Part shown: positions 29,602 through 37,924 of the stretch, in pieces
Numbering within the stretch: position 1 is the stretch's first letter
How the letters are laid out: every line of letters begins with the position of its first letter
Assembly (NCBI RefSeq): GCF_002090055.1
Contig: NZ_BBRH01000012.1
Coordinates: forward strand, 1 to 64,000
DNA from: Demequina sp. NBRC 110051
Lineage (GTDB): Bacteria > Actinomycetota > Actinomycetes > Actinomycetales > Demequinaceae
Reading direction: 5' to 3'
DNA length: 64,000 bases
Made by a program: the position numbers and the translations under genes
Notes under the pieces: model-generated
Database searches by the model: none
Told to the model about the DNA's origin: nothing
What the model saw: the letters and a program-made list of their open reading frames with translations, nothing else

Positions 29602-30159
29602 ATGGATGTCACGGGAGTGGTGCTGGCCGCAGGGGCGGGAACACGGGCCGGAGGGCCCAAGGCTTTGCGCACACGCAAGGACGGCAAGCCCTGGATCGCG
29701 ATCGCGGTCGAGGCCCTCCGTAGTGCTGGCTGCCGCGAGGTCATCGTGGTGCTCGGGGCTGAGGCCGATGCGGCGGCTGCGCTGGTACCGCGCGGCGCCC
29801 TCCCGGTGGTGGCGACCGACTGGGCCCAGGGTCAGTCGGCCTCCCTCAAGGTGGGACTCGCCGCGGCGGCGACCTCGAGCTCCGACGGCGTGCTCCTCAC
29901 ACTCGTGGACTTGCCCGGCCAAAGCGCCGCGGCGGCAGCACGGGTGCTCGCGGCCGTCACCGACGACCCCCGCGGCACCCTCGCCCGCGCGCAGTACGAC
30001 AGCGCGCCTGGCCACCCGGTCTACCTGGGACGCGACCACTGGGGCGAGATCGGTGAGGCCGTCAGGGGCGACACCGGCGCTCGCGAGTACCTTGACACGC
30101 ATCTCACGATCGCGGTGGACTGCACCGACGTGGGAGGCGGCGAGGACGTCGACGCTTAG
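29602..30159 (+). CDS. MocA/MobA-like nucleotidyltransferase
   Basis: This 185-aa protein has the NTP-transferase signature VVLAAGAGTRAGGPKAL at its N-terminus and LLTLVDLPG at the metal-binding site. The family includes MocA, which adds CMP to the molybdenum cofactor for xanthine dehydrogenase-type enzymes. Sharing a promoter with uraDH and a genome neighbourhood with an XDH makes MocA the likely role. The ATG at 29602 is preferred to one at 29593 because of the -10 box spacing. Its stop interlocks with that of the next convergent gene (TTAG). Confidence 0.82.
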   Translation: MDVTGVVLAAGAGTRAGGPKALRTRKDGKPWIAIAVEALRSAGCREVIVVLGAEADAAAALVPRGALPVVATDWAQGQSASLKVGLAAAATSSSDGVLLTLVDLPGQSAAAAARVLAAVTDDPRGTLARAQYDSAPGHPVYLGRDHWGEIGEAVRGDTGAREYLDTHLTIAVDCTDVGGGEDVDA

Positions 30160-31577
30160 GGCGTCTCGGAGAAGCCTCGCCTGGTCATGACGCCCCATGA
30201 CGCCTTTTCGCCGCGCAAGGATGCGATGAGGCCGCGCACACGCCACCACAGGTGGAGCGGACGGAACCAGAACGGCTCGAGGACTGCCGCGAGGGCGAGC
30301 CCCGCCATATCGGCCAGGCGCCGGTAGCGTCCGAACGCCACGACCTCCACGAGGAGCGCCGCGAGCGACACCGCGATCGACAACAGGAACGACACCGCGA
30401 CAAACACCACGAAGACCCACGGCGCGATCCATCCGAACGCGATGCCGACGATCGCGGCGGCAAAACCGATCAGTTCGATCACCGGGCCCCACAGCTCGTA
30501 GAGCCAGAAGTACGGCATGGTGAGCACGCCCAGACGCCCGTAGCGGGGTCGCCCGATCATGTCGCGGAACTTGCCGAGCAGTTCACCCAAACCGTGGGAC
30601 CAGCGCCGGCGCTGGCGGGAGATCACTGCGAGGGTAGAGGGGGTTTCTGACCAGCACACGGGCTCGGCGACGAACACCACGCGATAGTCCTGGTGGCGTT
30701 CTTGGAGAAGCCGATGCGTCGCGACCACCAGGTCGGCGTCCTCGGCGAGCGAGGCTTCGTCGAGCCCGCCCACCTCCGCCATGACGTCGCGGCGGAACAC
30801 GCCGAAGGCGCCGGAAATAATCATCAGGCCGTTCGCGGCGGACCATCCAGCGCGCCCCACCAGGAAGGCGCGCATGTATTCGAGCACCTGAGTGCGCTCA
30901 AGCATCGTGGACGGGGCCTTCACGTCGACCACGCGTCCGCGCTCCACCGTCGAGCCGTTCGACGGCAGCACCACTCCCCCGGCGGCGACCACCATCGGGT
31001 CGTCCACGAAGGGTTGCGCGACGCGCAGCAACGCGTCGGGCTCGAGGATCGAGTCGCCATCGATCATGCACACCAGCGGCTTGGAACAGAGCCGGAACGC
31101 GGCGTTGACGGCGTCGGAGCGACGCCCCACCGACTCCTTGCGCAGCAGCACCAGGCCGGGGTGACGACTCGAGCGATAGGTCTCGATGGTGCGACCCACC
31201 TGCTCGACCGACTCCTCGACGGTGGGGACGTAGCGTTCCTCGAGGTCGAAGGCGTCGATGAGACGCTGGGCTGTGTTGTCCGTGGAACCGTCGTCGACGA
31301 CGACGATCTCGAGGCTCGGATACCGCGCCTCGAGAAGCGACTGCACCGACTGAAGAATGCCGGCCTCCTCGTTGTGGGCGGGCACGATGACTGACACCCC
31401 CGGCGCGAGGGGATTAGAAAAGGTCAGCGCCTGCGTGTTCTCGTCCTCCCATCGCTGCTCGCGGGCCACGTGTACGGTCGCACCGATGATCACCGAAGCG
31501 AAGATGACGTGATGTGTCAGGTAATACAGCGTCAACGCGAGGGTGACGGCTGTGAAGATCCATTCGACCGGACTCAT
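30156..31577 (-). CDS. Membrane-bound processive GT2 glycosyltransferase
   Basis: This 473-aa protein has an N-terminal membrane segment, a family 2 glycosyltransferase domain (residues 60-290) and three to four C-terminal membrane segments (about 350-425). The catalytic motifs VVDDGSTDN, MIDGDS, EDAD and QRRRW (a QxxRW motif) are those of processive synthases such as cellulose, chitin or hyaluronan synthase. It probably makes and extrudes a polysaccharide. It overlaps the HEAT-repeat gene by 4 bp and is the last gene of a receiver-HEAT-GT2 operon. The sugar is unknown. Confidence 0.88.
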   Translation of the reverse strand: MSPVEWIFTAVTLALTLYYLTHHVIFASVIIGATVHVAREQRWEDENTQALTFSNPLAPGVSVIVPAHNEEAGILQSVQSLLEARYPSLEIVVVDDGSTDNTAQRLIDAFDLEERYVPTVEESVEQVGRTIETYRSSRHPGLVLLRKESVGRRSDAVNAAFRLCSKPLVCMIDGDSILEPDALLRVAQPFVDDPMVVAAGGVVLPSNGSTVERGRVVDVKAPSTMLERTQVLEYMRAFLVGRAGWSAANGLMIISGAFGVFRRDVMAEVGGLDEASLAEDADLVVATHRLLQERHQDYRVVFVAEPVCWSETPSTLAVISRQRRRWSHGLGELLGKFRDMIGRPRYGRLGVLTMPYFWLYELWGPVIELIGFAAAIVGIAFGWIAPWVFVVFVAVSFLLSIAVSLAALLVEVVAFGRYRRLADMAGLALAAVLEPFWFRPLHLWWRVRGLIASLRGEKASWGVMTRRGFSETP

Positions 31578-32461
31578 GGTTCAAGCCTCACGTGATGGAG
31601 TTCGGCGTAGGCGCCGTGGAGTGACCGTTGGGTCAGCACCGGCAGGTCGTGTTTGCGCAGGCGTTTCTCGATAGGCGTCGCGGAGCGCGGGTCTCCCAGG
31701 CGCGCGAGGGACCAGGCGGCTGCATCGGCCACCGCAGGATCGTCGTGGGCGACCGCGTGCTCGAGCGGCACGCGCGCATCCGTCAGGTGCAGAAAGCCCG
31801 CAACCTCGGCTGCCATCGCCGCAACCTCGGGGCGATCGGACTGCCACGCGAGCCCCAGGGAGCGGGCCGAGCGAGGCGCGGCATGGACGATCGACATCGC
31901 AGCGACTGACACCGGCAGTGGAGCCTCGTCGGACTGCGCGGCGCGCACCAGGAATGGCACGGCGGTGTCAATGCCACACTCGCCGAGGGCACGGGCAGCG
32001 GCGGAGCGGACCCGCACGTCCCGGTCACCCAGCAGGTCCAGCAACGGGCGCGTCTCGCGGTCCGCGAGGCACGCGACGAACATCCGGGCCCCGCGGGCGC
32101 GTGTGAGGGCCACCTGGCTGTGCATCATCTCCACCGCATGCTGGCGAAAGCCCTCCTGGGTGAGCCACGTCGCGAGCGTCGCGCGGTCAGCGCCGCGCAG
32201 CTTTGTCGACAGCCTCGCGGCGGTAGCCGCGAGCGCGTGCCGGCGGGCCCGCCGCCAGGGCGCACGGACGTCGTCCCCCTCCAACACGCGGAAGAGCACC
32301 TCGCGGGCCCATGTCGAGCGGCGCTGGTCAGCGGCATCGGCCACCCATCGCAGCACCCGGATCACGAGCACGGCGACGACGAGCACCACCACGAGCACCG
32401 CAGAGCCGAGCAGGAGCCAGGCCGCGAGAGATTCTGCGCCAGCGGTGGACAGGTCAGGCAT
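31574..32461 (-). CDS. Membrane-anchored HEAT-repeat protein
   Basis: This 295-aa protein has one N-terminal membrane segment (residues about 13-38) followed by a helical domain with HEAT-like repeats, visible as DRDVRVRSAAARALGECG, DRPEVAAMAAEVAGFL and DDPAVADAAAWSLARLGD. HEAT repeats bind proteins, so it may link the receiver protein upstream to the glycosyltransferase downstream. It overlaps both neighbours (8 bp and 4 bp), which indicates tight co-expression. I do not know a characterised homologue. Confidence 0.8.
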   Translation of the reverse strand: MPDLSTAGAESLAAWLLLGSAVLVVVLVVAVLVIRVLRWVADAADQRRSTWAREVLFRVLEGDDVRAPWRRARRHALAATAARLSTKLRGADRATLATWLTQEGFRQHAVEMMHSQVALTRARGARMFVACLADRETRPLLDLLGDRDVRVRSAAARALGECGIDTAVPFLVRAAQSDEAPLPVSVAAMSIVHAAPRSARSLGLAWQSDRPEVAAMAAEVAGFLHLTDARVPLEHAVAHDDPAVADAAAWSLARLGDPRSATPIEKRLRKHDLPVLTQRSLHGAYAELHHVRLEP

Positions 32462-32819
32462 GCAGCAGCCGGGTGACGCGCACCATCAGCTCACGCGTGG
32501 AGAAGGGCTTCTGGATGTATTCGTCGACGCCGACCGCGTAGGCGCGCTCAAGGTCCACCTCGAGCGCCTTGGCCGTGAGCATCAGCACGGGGATCGACGC
32601 GAGCGTGGGGTCGGTACGCATGGCCTCGCACACCTCGATGCCATTCATACGCGGCATCATCCAATCGAGGATGACCAGATCGGGGGTCGAGGCGACCACG
32701 GCGGCAAGTCCCGCCCTGCCATCGGACTCCACCTCGACATCGTGGCCGCCCGCGCGGAGTTTGTGCGCCACCAGCAAGGAGATGTCGGGGTCGTCCTCGA
32801 TCACGACCACTCGTGCCAC
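32454..32819 (-). CDS. Single-domain response regulator
   Basis: This 121-aa protein is a lone receiver domain. The acidic pocket is VVIEDDPD, the phosphoacceptor Asp is in LVILDWMMPRMNG, and the conserved Thr and Lys are in MLTAKA and IQKPFS. There is no DNA-binding output domain, so it should act by protein contact. GTG at 32819 follows AAGGGAG at good spacing; a longer reading is possible from 32891 but lacks support. It heads the operon with the HEAT and GT2 genes and is divergent from a histidine kinase that is its likely partner. Confidence 0.88.
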   Translation of the reverse strand: MARVVVIEDDPDISLLVAHKLRAGGHDVEVESDGRAGLAAVVASTPDLVILDWMMPRMNGIEVCEAMRTDPTLASIPVLMLTAKALEVDLERAYAVGVDEYIQKPFSTRELMVRVTRLLHA

Positions 32820-32912
32820 GCTCACTCCCTTCGTCACGGCGCGCCGGCCTCTCGCAGGGTCGCCTGGGGTCCACCCTAAACTGTCAGGCACGACATGCTC
32901 GGAGGTGAATCG

Positions 32913-34928
32913 GTGCCCGTCGCTTCGCCCCCGCAGTCGTCACGGCTCGTGCTCATGGTGAGCGGCCTCGTGGCGCTGACCCTTGTGTTGGGTATCGCCG
33001 CAGTGGCCCTCGCCACTTACGGAGAATCCACCTCGGCGTGGTGGCCGGCAGCCGGCACCGCCGTGATCGCCGTCCTCCTCGCTCCGCGGCGCACGTGGGC
33101 GTGGGTGATCGCCGCGCTGCTGGTTGCCACTGCGGCCTCCAACCTGGTGGCGGGGCGCGACCTGGGCCTGTCCCTGGCATTCGCCGTGACCAACGCCCTC
33201 GAGGCGTGGGTCGTCGCGTGGTTGCTCACCCGCCGCGGTGCCGCGCCAAGACTCGCCACCGTGCGCGAGGTCACGACGCTCATCGTGGCCGCCATCGCCG
33301 GCGCGGCCGTCGCCGGGGTGGGCGCAGGCAGCGCGGTCGCTCTGATCGAGGGCGAGCCGTGGTGGTCGACGGCGTTCTCCGTGTTTCCGAGCCACCTCTC
33401 CGCGGTGCTCACCGTGGTGCCCATCGCGCTTGCGCGCCGCAGCGAGGCGCGCTCCACGGGCTCGGCGCTGCGTTGGATCCAGCCGTGGGCGCTCGGCATC
33501 GCGGTCGTGCTGGTGTTCGGCACGCCCGCGCAACTGCCCATCACCTTCGTCCTCTTCCCCATGCTCATGTGGGGCGCGTTTGCCCTGTCGATGCGGGCGC
33601 TCGCGATCGAGCTGGTCGTCACCGCCGCTGCGGTCACCACGTTCACGATGCTCGGGACCGGGCCGTTCGCGCTCGAGGACTGGGGCGTCCTTGAGCGCCG
33701 CATCGTGGTCCAGGGCTTTCTGTGGACTTTCGTCGCGTCGACGCTGTATGTCTCCGCCGCACGCATCGAACAGCTCACCGCCGTCACGCGCGTGCGCCGG
33801 CGAGAAGAGTTGCTGCGCTCGGGAATCCTGGGTGCTCCCATCGGCATGCTGCTGTTGCGAGAGGACGACAACGGCCGCCTGTGGATCATCGAGAGCAATG
33901 CGCGAGCCAGGCGGTCGCTGGGCCTCACCGCCGCGACCGGTAGCGGCATGGAGGCCCCGATCGATCTCGCGGCCACCGACGAGGGCACTCAGGCTGTGGT
34001 CGAGGCAGTGCACGCGTCGACGGGCTCCGACGACGCCGACGACGGTGACCGCGCTGCGAGCGTCGACGTCAGCGTCGCGGGCCGCATGCTGGAGCTCACG
34101 GCCACACGCATGGACCCGGAAGACGAGGACACCCTCGTCATCGTCCAGGTCGGCGATGTCACGGAACAGCGCCAGCACCTCCGGGCCGTGCGCCAGGCGC
34201 TGGCTGCAGAAAAGGAGGCCGTGGCGACACTGCGCGCCGCGGACCGCGAGCGCGAGGAGTTCGTCGCGTCGGTCAGCCACGAGCTGCGGACGCCCATCAC
34301 GAGCATCGTCGGCTTCGTCGAGGTCCTGCTCGACGAGGAAGACGTGAACCCGGTGCAGCGCCGTCATCTCGAAATCGTCGAGCGCAACGCGCGGCGACTG
34401 GGCGGGCTCGTGGAAGACATCCTCGCCCTCACGGTTGCTACGACGGCCCGCCGCGCCGCCTGCGACGTGTCACGCCTCGCCGCCGACGCCGTGCAGGACG
34501 TGAGCACCGGCGCCGAGCAGCGCCGCGTGTCGATCGTGATGCGCGACAGCCCCGCCACCTTCGTCGTCGGAGTGCGCGCGGACCTCGAGCGCATCCTCAT
34601 CAACCTCCTCAGCAACGCGGCCAAATTCAGCCCACCCGGCTCGACGGTGCACGTCGCCATCGACCGCCAGGGTGACCCGGTGCGGCTAACGATTACGGAC
34701 GAGGGGCCAGGCATCCCGGCCGACCAACTTGAGCACGTCTTCGGTCGCTTCCAGCGCGGGACGTTCGCCACCGAGAACCAGGTCCCTGGCGTGGGACTAG
34801 GACTCGCCATGGTGCGCGAACTCGCCCACCGCAATGACTTCACCGTCCGGCTCGTCTCCGACGGCGAGCACGGCACCACGGCCGTTGTCGAAATGCCCCG
34901 CTCGCCCTCGCCGGACTTCACGACGTAG
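32913..34928 (+). CDS. MASE1-type membrane sensor histidine kinase
   Basis: This 671-aa kinase has an N-terminal multi-pass region of about eight segments resembling MASE1 (to residue ~290), a PAS-like region, a short coiled coil, then HisKA with SVSHELRTPI (phospho-His) and an HATPase domain with NLLSNAAKFS, DEGPGIP and GVGLGLAM. GTG at 32913 is the likely start, because GGAGGTGA lies at correct spacing; an ATG at 32895 precedes this site. It is divergent from the single-domain receiver gene, 93 bp away. Confidence 0.88.
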   Translation: MPVASPPQSSRLVLMVSGLVALTLVLGIAAVALATYGESTSAWWPAAGTAVIAVLLAPRRTWAWVIAALLVATAASNLVAGRDLGLSLAFAVTNALEAWVVAWLLTRRGAAPRLATVREVTTLIVAAIAGAAVAGVGAGSAVALIEGEPWWSTAFSVFPSHLSAVLTVVPIALARRSEARSTGSALRWIQPWALGIAVVLVFGTPAQLPITFVLFPMLMWGAFALSMRALAIELVVTAAAVTTFTMLGTGPFALEDWGVLERRIVVQGFLWTFVASTLYVSAARIEQLTAVTRVRRREELLRSGILGAPIGMLLLREDDNGRLWIIESNARARRSLGLTAATGSGMEAPIDLAATDEGTQAVVEAVHASTGSDDADDGDRAASVDVSVAGRMLELTATRMDPEDEDTLVIVQVGDVTEQRQHLRAVRQALAAEKEAVATLRAADREREEFVASVSHELRTPITSIVGFVEVLLDEEDVNPVQRRHLEIVERNARRLGGLVEDILALTVATTARRAACDVSRLAADAVQDVSTGAEQRRVSIVMRDSPATFVVGVRADLERILINLLSNAAKFSPPGSTVHVAIDRQGDPVRLTITDEGPGIPADQLEHVFGRFQRGTFATENQVPGVGLGLAMVRELAHRNDFTVRLVSDGEHGTTAVVEMPRSPSPDFTT

Positions 34929-34952
34929 CCCGCCCCGCAGTAGCGTCCTTTC

Positions 34953-35396
34953 ATGGCGATCTCGCTCAACAACGTCGGCATCGCGGTACGCGACCTCGAC
35001 GCCGCTGTTGCCTTCTTCACCGACCTGGGGCTCACCCTCGAGGGCACCGACACCATCAGCGGCGAGTGGGCAGACACGGCAGTGGGGCTCGACGGCAATC
35101 ACGCCCGCATCGCGTTGCTCGCGGCACCGGACGGCCACGGCCGCGTGGAACTCTTCGAATACCTCCACCCCAACGCCTTCGAGACCGCCCCCATCGAGCC
35201 GAACACCATCGGCATGCACCGCATCGCGTTTCAGGTAGACGACATCGACGCCTCGCTCGAGGTCGCGGCCCGCCACGGCTTCGCGCCCCTCCGTGGGGTC
35301 GCGAACTACCAGGACGTCTACCGCCTCACGTACCTGCGAGGGCCCAGCGGCATCCTGGTCATGCTCGCCCAGGACCTCCGCGCGCCTCAGGACTGA
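34953..35396 (+). CDS. VOC-family (glyoxalase-like) protein
   Basis: This 147-aa protein has two beta-alpha-beta-beta-beta modules of the vicinal oxygen chelate family, beginning NNVGIAVRDLDAAVAFFTDL and repeating at HRIAFQVDDIDASL. Members act as glyoxalases, dioxygenases or resistance proteins; nothing here picks one. TAGCGT lies 6 nt before the ATG, so it is probably leaderless. Its 3' end overlaps the next convergent gene by 10 bp. Confidence 0.85.
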   Translation: MAISLNNVGIAVRDLDAAVAFFTDLGLTLEGTDTISGEWADTAVGLDGNHARIALLAAPDGHGRVELFEYLHPNAFETAPIEPNTIGMHRIAFQVDDIDASLEVAARHGFAPLRGVANYQDVYRLTYLRGPSGILVMLAQDLRAPQD

Positions 35397-35767
35397 CCGA
35401 ACGTCTCCGGGTTGACGGGGCGCTGCACGCGCGGCAACCCCGCGACGACCAGCAGATATGACTCGGTGACGAGGTCGTCGACAAACTCGGGGTCGAGCGC
35501 GCCGTCCGGGTACAGCGAGATCCAGTGCTTCTTATTCATGTGATACCCCGGCCGGATATCCGCGTAGGCCTCGCGAAGCGCGTGCGAGTCCTCGGGGCGG
35601 GCCTTGAGCGTGACGTGAGGCTCACCCGACTGGGCGGACTGCAGCATGAACACTTTGCCGCGCACCTTGTAGACGTCCCATTCCTCGCCAAACGGATGGG
35701 TAAGGCCCGACCCAGGCAGCTCGAGGGCCCGCGTGGCGGCGCGCCGCTGCAGCTCCTCGCCGTTCAT
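35387..35767 (-). CDS. MmcQ/YjbR-family protein
   Basis: This 126-aa protein has the MmcQ/YjbR fold, with conserved segments GEEWDVYKVRGKVF and the NKKHWISLYPD core. The family has a CyaY-like fold and is often called DNA-binding, but its biochemical role is unsettled. The ATG at 35767 overlaps the upstream XRE gene stop by 4 bp, which fixes the start and shows an operon. Confidence 0.85.
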   Translation of the reverse strand: MNGEELQRRAATRALELPGSGLTHPFGEEWDVYKVRGKVFMLQSAQSGEPHVTLKARPEDSHALREAYADIRPGYHMNKKHWISLYPDGALDPEFVDDLVTESYLLVVAGLPRVQRPVNPETFGQS

Positions 35768-36039
35768 GAAGCCGAGCTGCGCTCGCCGGGCCGCTCCGCC
35801 TCGCACACGTCTGCCCATAGCTCGTCGAGCGACAGACCCACGACGGTCGCGACCGCGGCGATGGTGGGAAACGACGGAGTCGCCACCCTGCCCGACTCGA
35901 TCTTGCGCAGCGTCTCAGGAGAGATGCCTGCCGCAAGCGCCGTCTCAAGCAAGGGACGCTCACCGCGCGCGTGCCGCAACGCCACACCCAAGCGCTGTCC
36001 GCGCTGGAGCTCGTCGACGGTCAGGGGAAGGCGCACCAT
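35764..36039 (-). CDS. XRE-family helix-turn-helix regulator
   Basis: This 91-aa protein is essentially one HTH domain (GVALRHARGERPLLETALAA, then SPETLRKIESGRVATPSFPT). TACTAT lies 7 nt before the ATG, so the transcript should be leaderless. It is coupled to the MmcQ gene and divergent from map. Repeats in the intergenic region (36044-36084) are candidate operators for autoregulation. Confidence 0.85.
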   Translation of the reverse strand: MVRLPLTVDELQRGQRLGVALRHARGERPLLETALAAGISPETLRKIESGRVATPSFPTIAAVATVVGLSLDELWADVCEAERPGERSSAS

Positions 36040-36043
36040 GCGG

Positions 36044-36084
36044 CCAATAGTAATACCGGGATAGTGTTCTGGGATAGTTATTGG
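36044..36084. promoter_or_regulatory. Direct and inverted repeats between the XRE gene and map
   Basis: GGGATAGT occurs twice (36058-36065 and 36071-36078), 13 bp apart, between an inverted pair CCAATA (36044-36049) and TATTGG (36079-36084). The region overlaps the -10 box of the XRE gene, so it is a plausible XRE binding site. Confidence 0.5.
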
Positions 36085-36103
36085 CACACCGAAGGAACAC
36101 CCG

Positions 36104-36880
36104 ATGATCGAGATCCTCAACCCGGCCGAGATCGCCCGCGCCCGCCGCACCGGCACCCTCGTCGCGGACATCCTCGCCTCCGCGCGCGAGCGCACGGTCG
36201 CGGGCACCAACCTGCTCGAGATCGACGCGTGGGCGCGGGACATGATGACCGAGGCGGGCGCCCAGTCCTGCTACGTCGACTACGCACCATCGTTCGGCGA
36301 CGGACCGTTCGGCCACTACATCTGCACCTCGGTCAACGACGCCGTGCTCCATGGCCGCCCGCGCGACCAGATCGTGAACGACGGCGACCTCGTCACGCTC
36401 GACCTGGCGGTCTCTCTCGACGGGATCGTCGCGGACTCGGCCGTGAGTTTCGTGGTGGGGCAGACGGCCGATGCCGCGAGCGCCAAGCTCATCGAGGCCA
36501 CCGAGCGTGCGCTCGCCGCGGGCATCGCGGCGGCGGGGCCGCGCGCACGGATCGGCGACATCGCCCACGCCATCGGCGAGGTGCTCACCGGCGCGGGCTA
36601 CGGCGTGAACACCGAGTTCGGCGGTCACGGCGTGGGCTCCACCATGCACCAGGACCCCCACATCCCGAACCTCGGCCGGGCAGGCCGCGGCTACCGCCTG
36701 CGCGAGGGGCTGCTGCTCGCGATCGAGCCGTGGGTGATGGAGGACACCGACGAACTCGTCACGGACGCGGACGGATGGACGCTGCGCTCCGCGACCGGCT
36801 GCCGCACGGCCCACAGCGAGCACACGGTGGCAATCACCAAGGATGGCGCGGAGATCCTGACGCTTCCAAGCGGGCGCTGA
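36104..36880 (+). CDS. map: Type I methionine aminopeptidase
   Basis: MetAP (258 aa) removes the initiator methionine from new proteins. The metal site is present: two Asp in the LDLAVSLDG region, His in GGHGVGSTMHQDP, Glu in AIEPW and Glu in SEHTVAIT. GAAGGAAC precedes the ATG. The chromosome probably has another map beside the ribosomal protein genes, so this may be an extra copy. The VSLDGIVADS segment differs from the common DGYxGD, a mild oddity. Confidence 0.92.
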   Translation: MIEILNPAEIARARRTGTLVADILASARERTVAGTNLLEIDAWARDMMTEAGAQSCYVDYAPSFGDGPFGHYICTSVNDAVLHGRPRDQIVNDGDLVTLDLAVSLDGIVADSAVSFVVGQTADAASAKLIEATERALAAGIAAAGPRARIGDIAHAIGEVLTGAGYGVNTEFGGHGVGSTMHQDPHIPNLGRAGRGYRLREGLLLAIEPWVMEDTDELVTDADGWTLRSATGCRTAHSEHTVAITKDGAEILTLPSGR

Positions 36881-36895
36881 CCCCCGCACCGAACG

Positions 36896-37852
36896 CTAGT
36901 CGCGCGGCACCCGCACCTGCAGGGCGGCCGGCTGCACCGAGAACGTGATGCGGGCCGTCTCGCCCACCTCGTCCCCATCGAGTTCGAGCATGCGCGGCTG
37001 CTCCAGGTCGACCACGACCTCGGTGAGGCGGCGGTGATCCACCGACTCGGAACTCTCGGCCTTGTCACTCGCCCCCACCAACCGCTTCAGCCCGTTGTCC
37101 CAGACCATGGAACGCAGGGTGTCGAGCCAGCCAGAGACCCCGTCGGCACTGAGGACGAGCATGTCGAGTTCGCCGTCGTCGGGCGTCGCGTCGGGCAGCA
37201 GCGTCACTCCCCCGGTCAGCAGTCCGCAGTTGCCCACGATGAGCGTGTGCGCCTGGTGCCGCTCGGTCTCACCACCGTCGACGGCCAGCCCCATCGCGAT
37301 GATGTCGCTCGCGGAGACGGCGCGGCCGAGCGACTCGACGTACGCGAGCCAGCCCACCTTGCCCTTCAGGTCCTCGTCGGTCTCGGTGATCATGTGGGCG
37401 TCGATACCGATACCTGCCATGACGGTGAACGCGAGGCGGACGTCGCCGTCGCCGCAGTCGGCCTGAGCCCACGCCAGGTCGACAGTGCGGGTGTCGCCGC
37501 CGAGCGCGGCCGCAAAGGCATCCGGCAACGAGTTCAGGGGGACCTCAAGGTTGCGAGAGAGCAGGTTGCCCGTGCCCATGGGGACAATGCCCAGGGCGGA
37601 CTCGGTCTCCGTGTCCGCGAGGCACTCAGCCACCGCGCGGACGGTGCCGTCCCCGCCCGCGGCCACCACGACATCCGCCCCCGCGTCGAGCGCCTCCTGG
37701 GCCTGACCGCGGCCAGGGTCCTCCACGGACGTCTCGTACCAACTGACCCGCGGTGCCTCGCCGTCGCCGATGGCCTCAGCGAGCGCCTCGCCAAGATCCT
37801 CCTTGCTGGTCTTCGCGGGGTTCCACACGATACCGACGTGCGTTGCGTTCAC
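36896..37852 (-). CDS. Diacylglycerol kinase-family lipid kinase
   Basis: This 318-aa protein has the DAGK catalytic signature: VVAAGGDGTVRAVAE near residue 65 and VPMGTGNLLSRNLEVPL near 95, with a C-terminal beta-sandwich domain. Bacterial members phosphorylate diacylglycerol or related lipids at the membrane. GAGGAG lies before the ATG. No partner gene indicates the specific lipid. Confidence 0.88.
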   Translation of the reverse strand: MNATHVGIVWNPAKTSKEDLGEALAEAIGDGEAPRVSWYETSVEDPGRGQAQEALDAGADVVVAAGGDGTVRAVAECLADTETESALGIVPMGTGNLLSRNLEVPLNSLPDAFAAALGGDTRTVDLAWAQADCGDGDVRLAFTVMAGIGIDAHMITETDEDLKGKVGWLAYVESLGRAVSASDIIAMGLAVDGGETERHQAHTLIVGNCGLLTGGVTLLPDATPDDGELDMLVLSADGVSGWLDTLRSMVWDNGLKRLVGASDKAESSESVDHRRLTEVVVDLEQPRMLELDGDEVGETARITFSVQPAALQVRVPRD

Positions 37853-37924
37853 GGCGAGTCTCCTCAGTTCGCGGCTACGGTTGCCTGTCGCGCGCCACCC
37901 CCGCGCGTCCAGATCAACGCCGCG

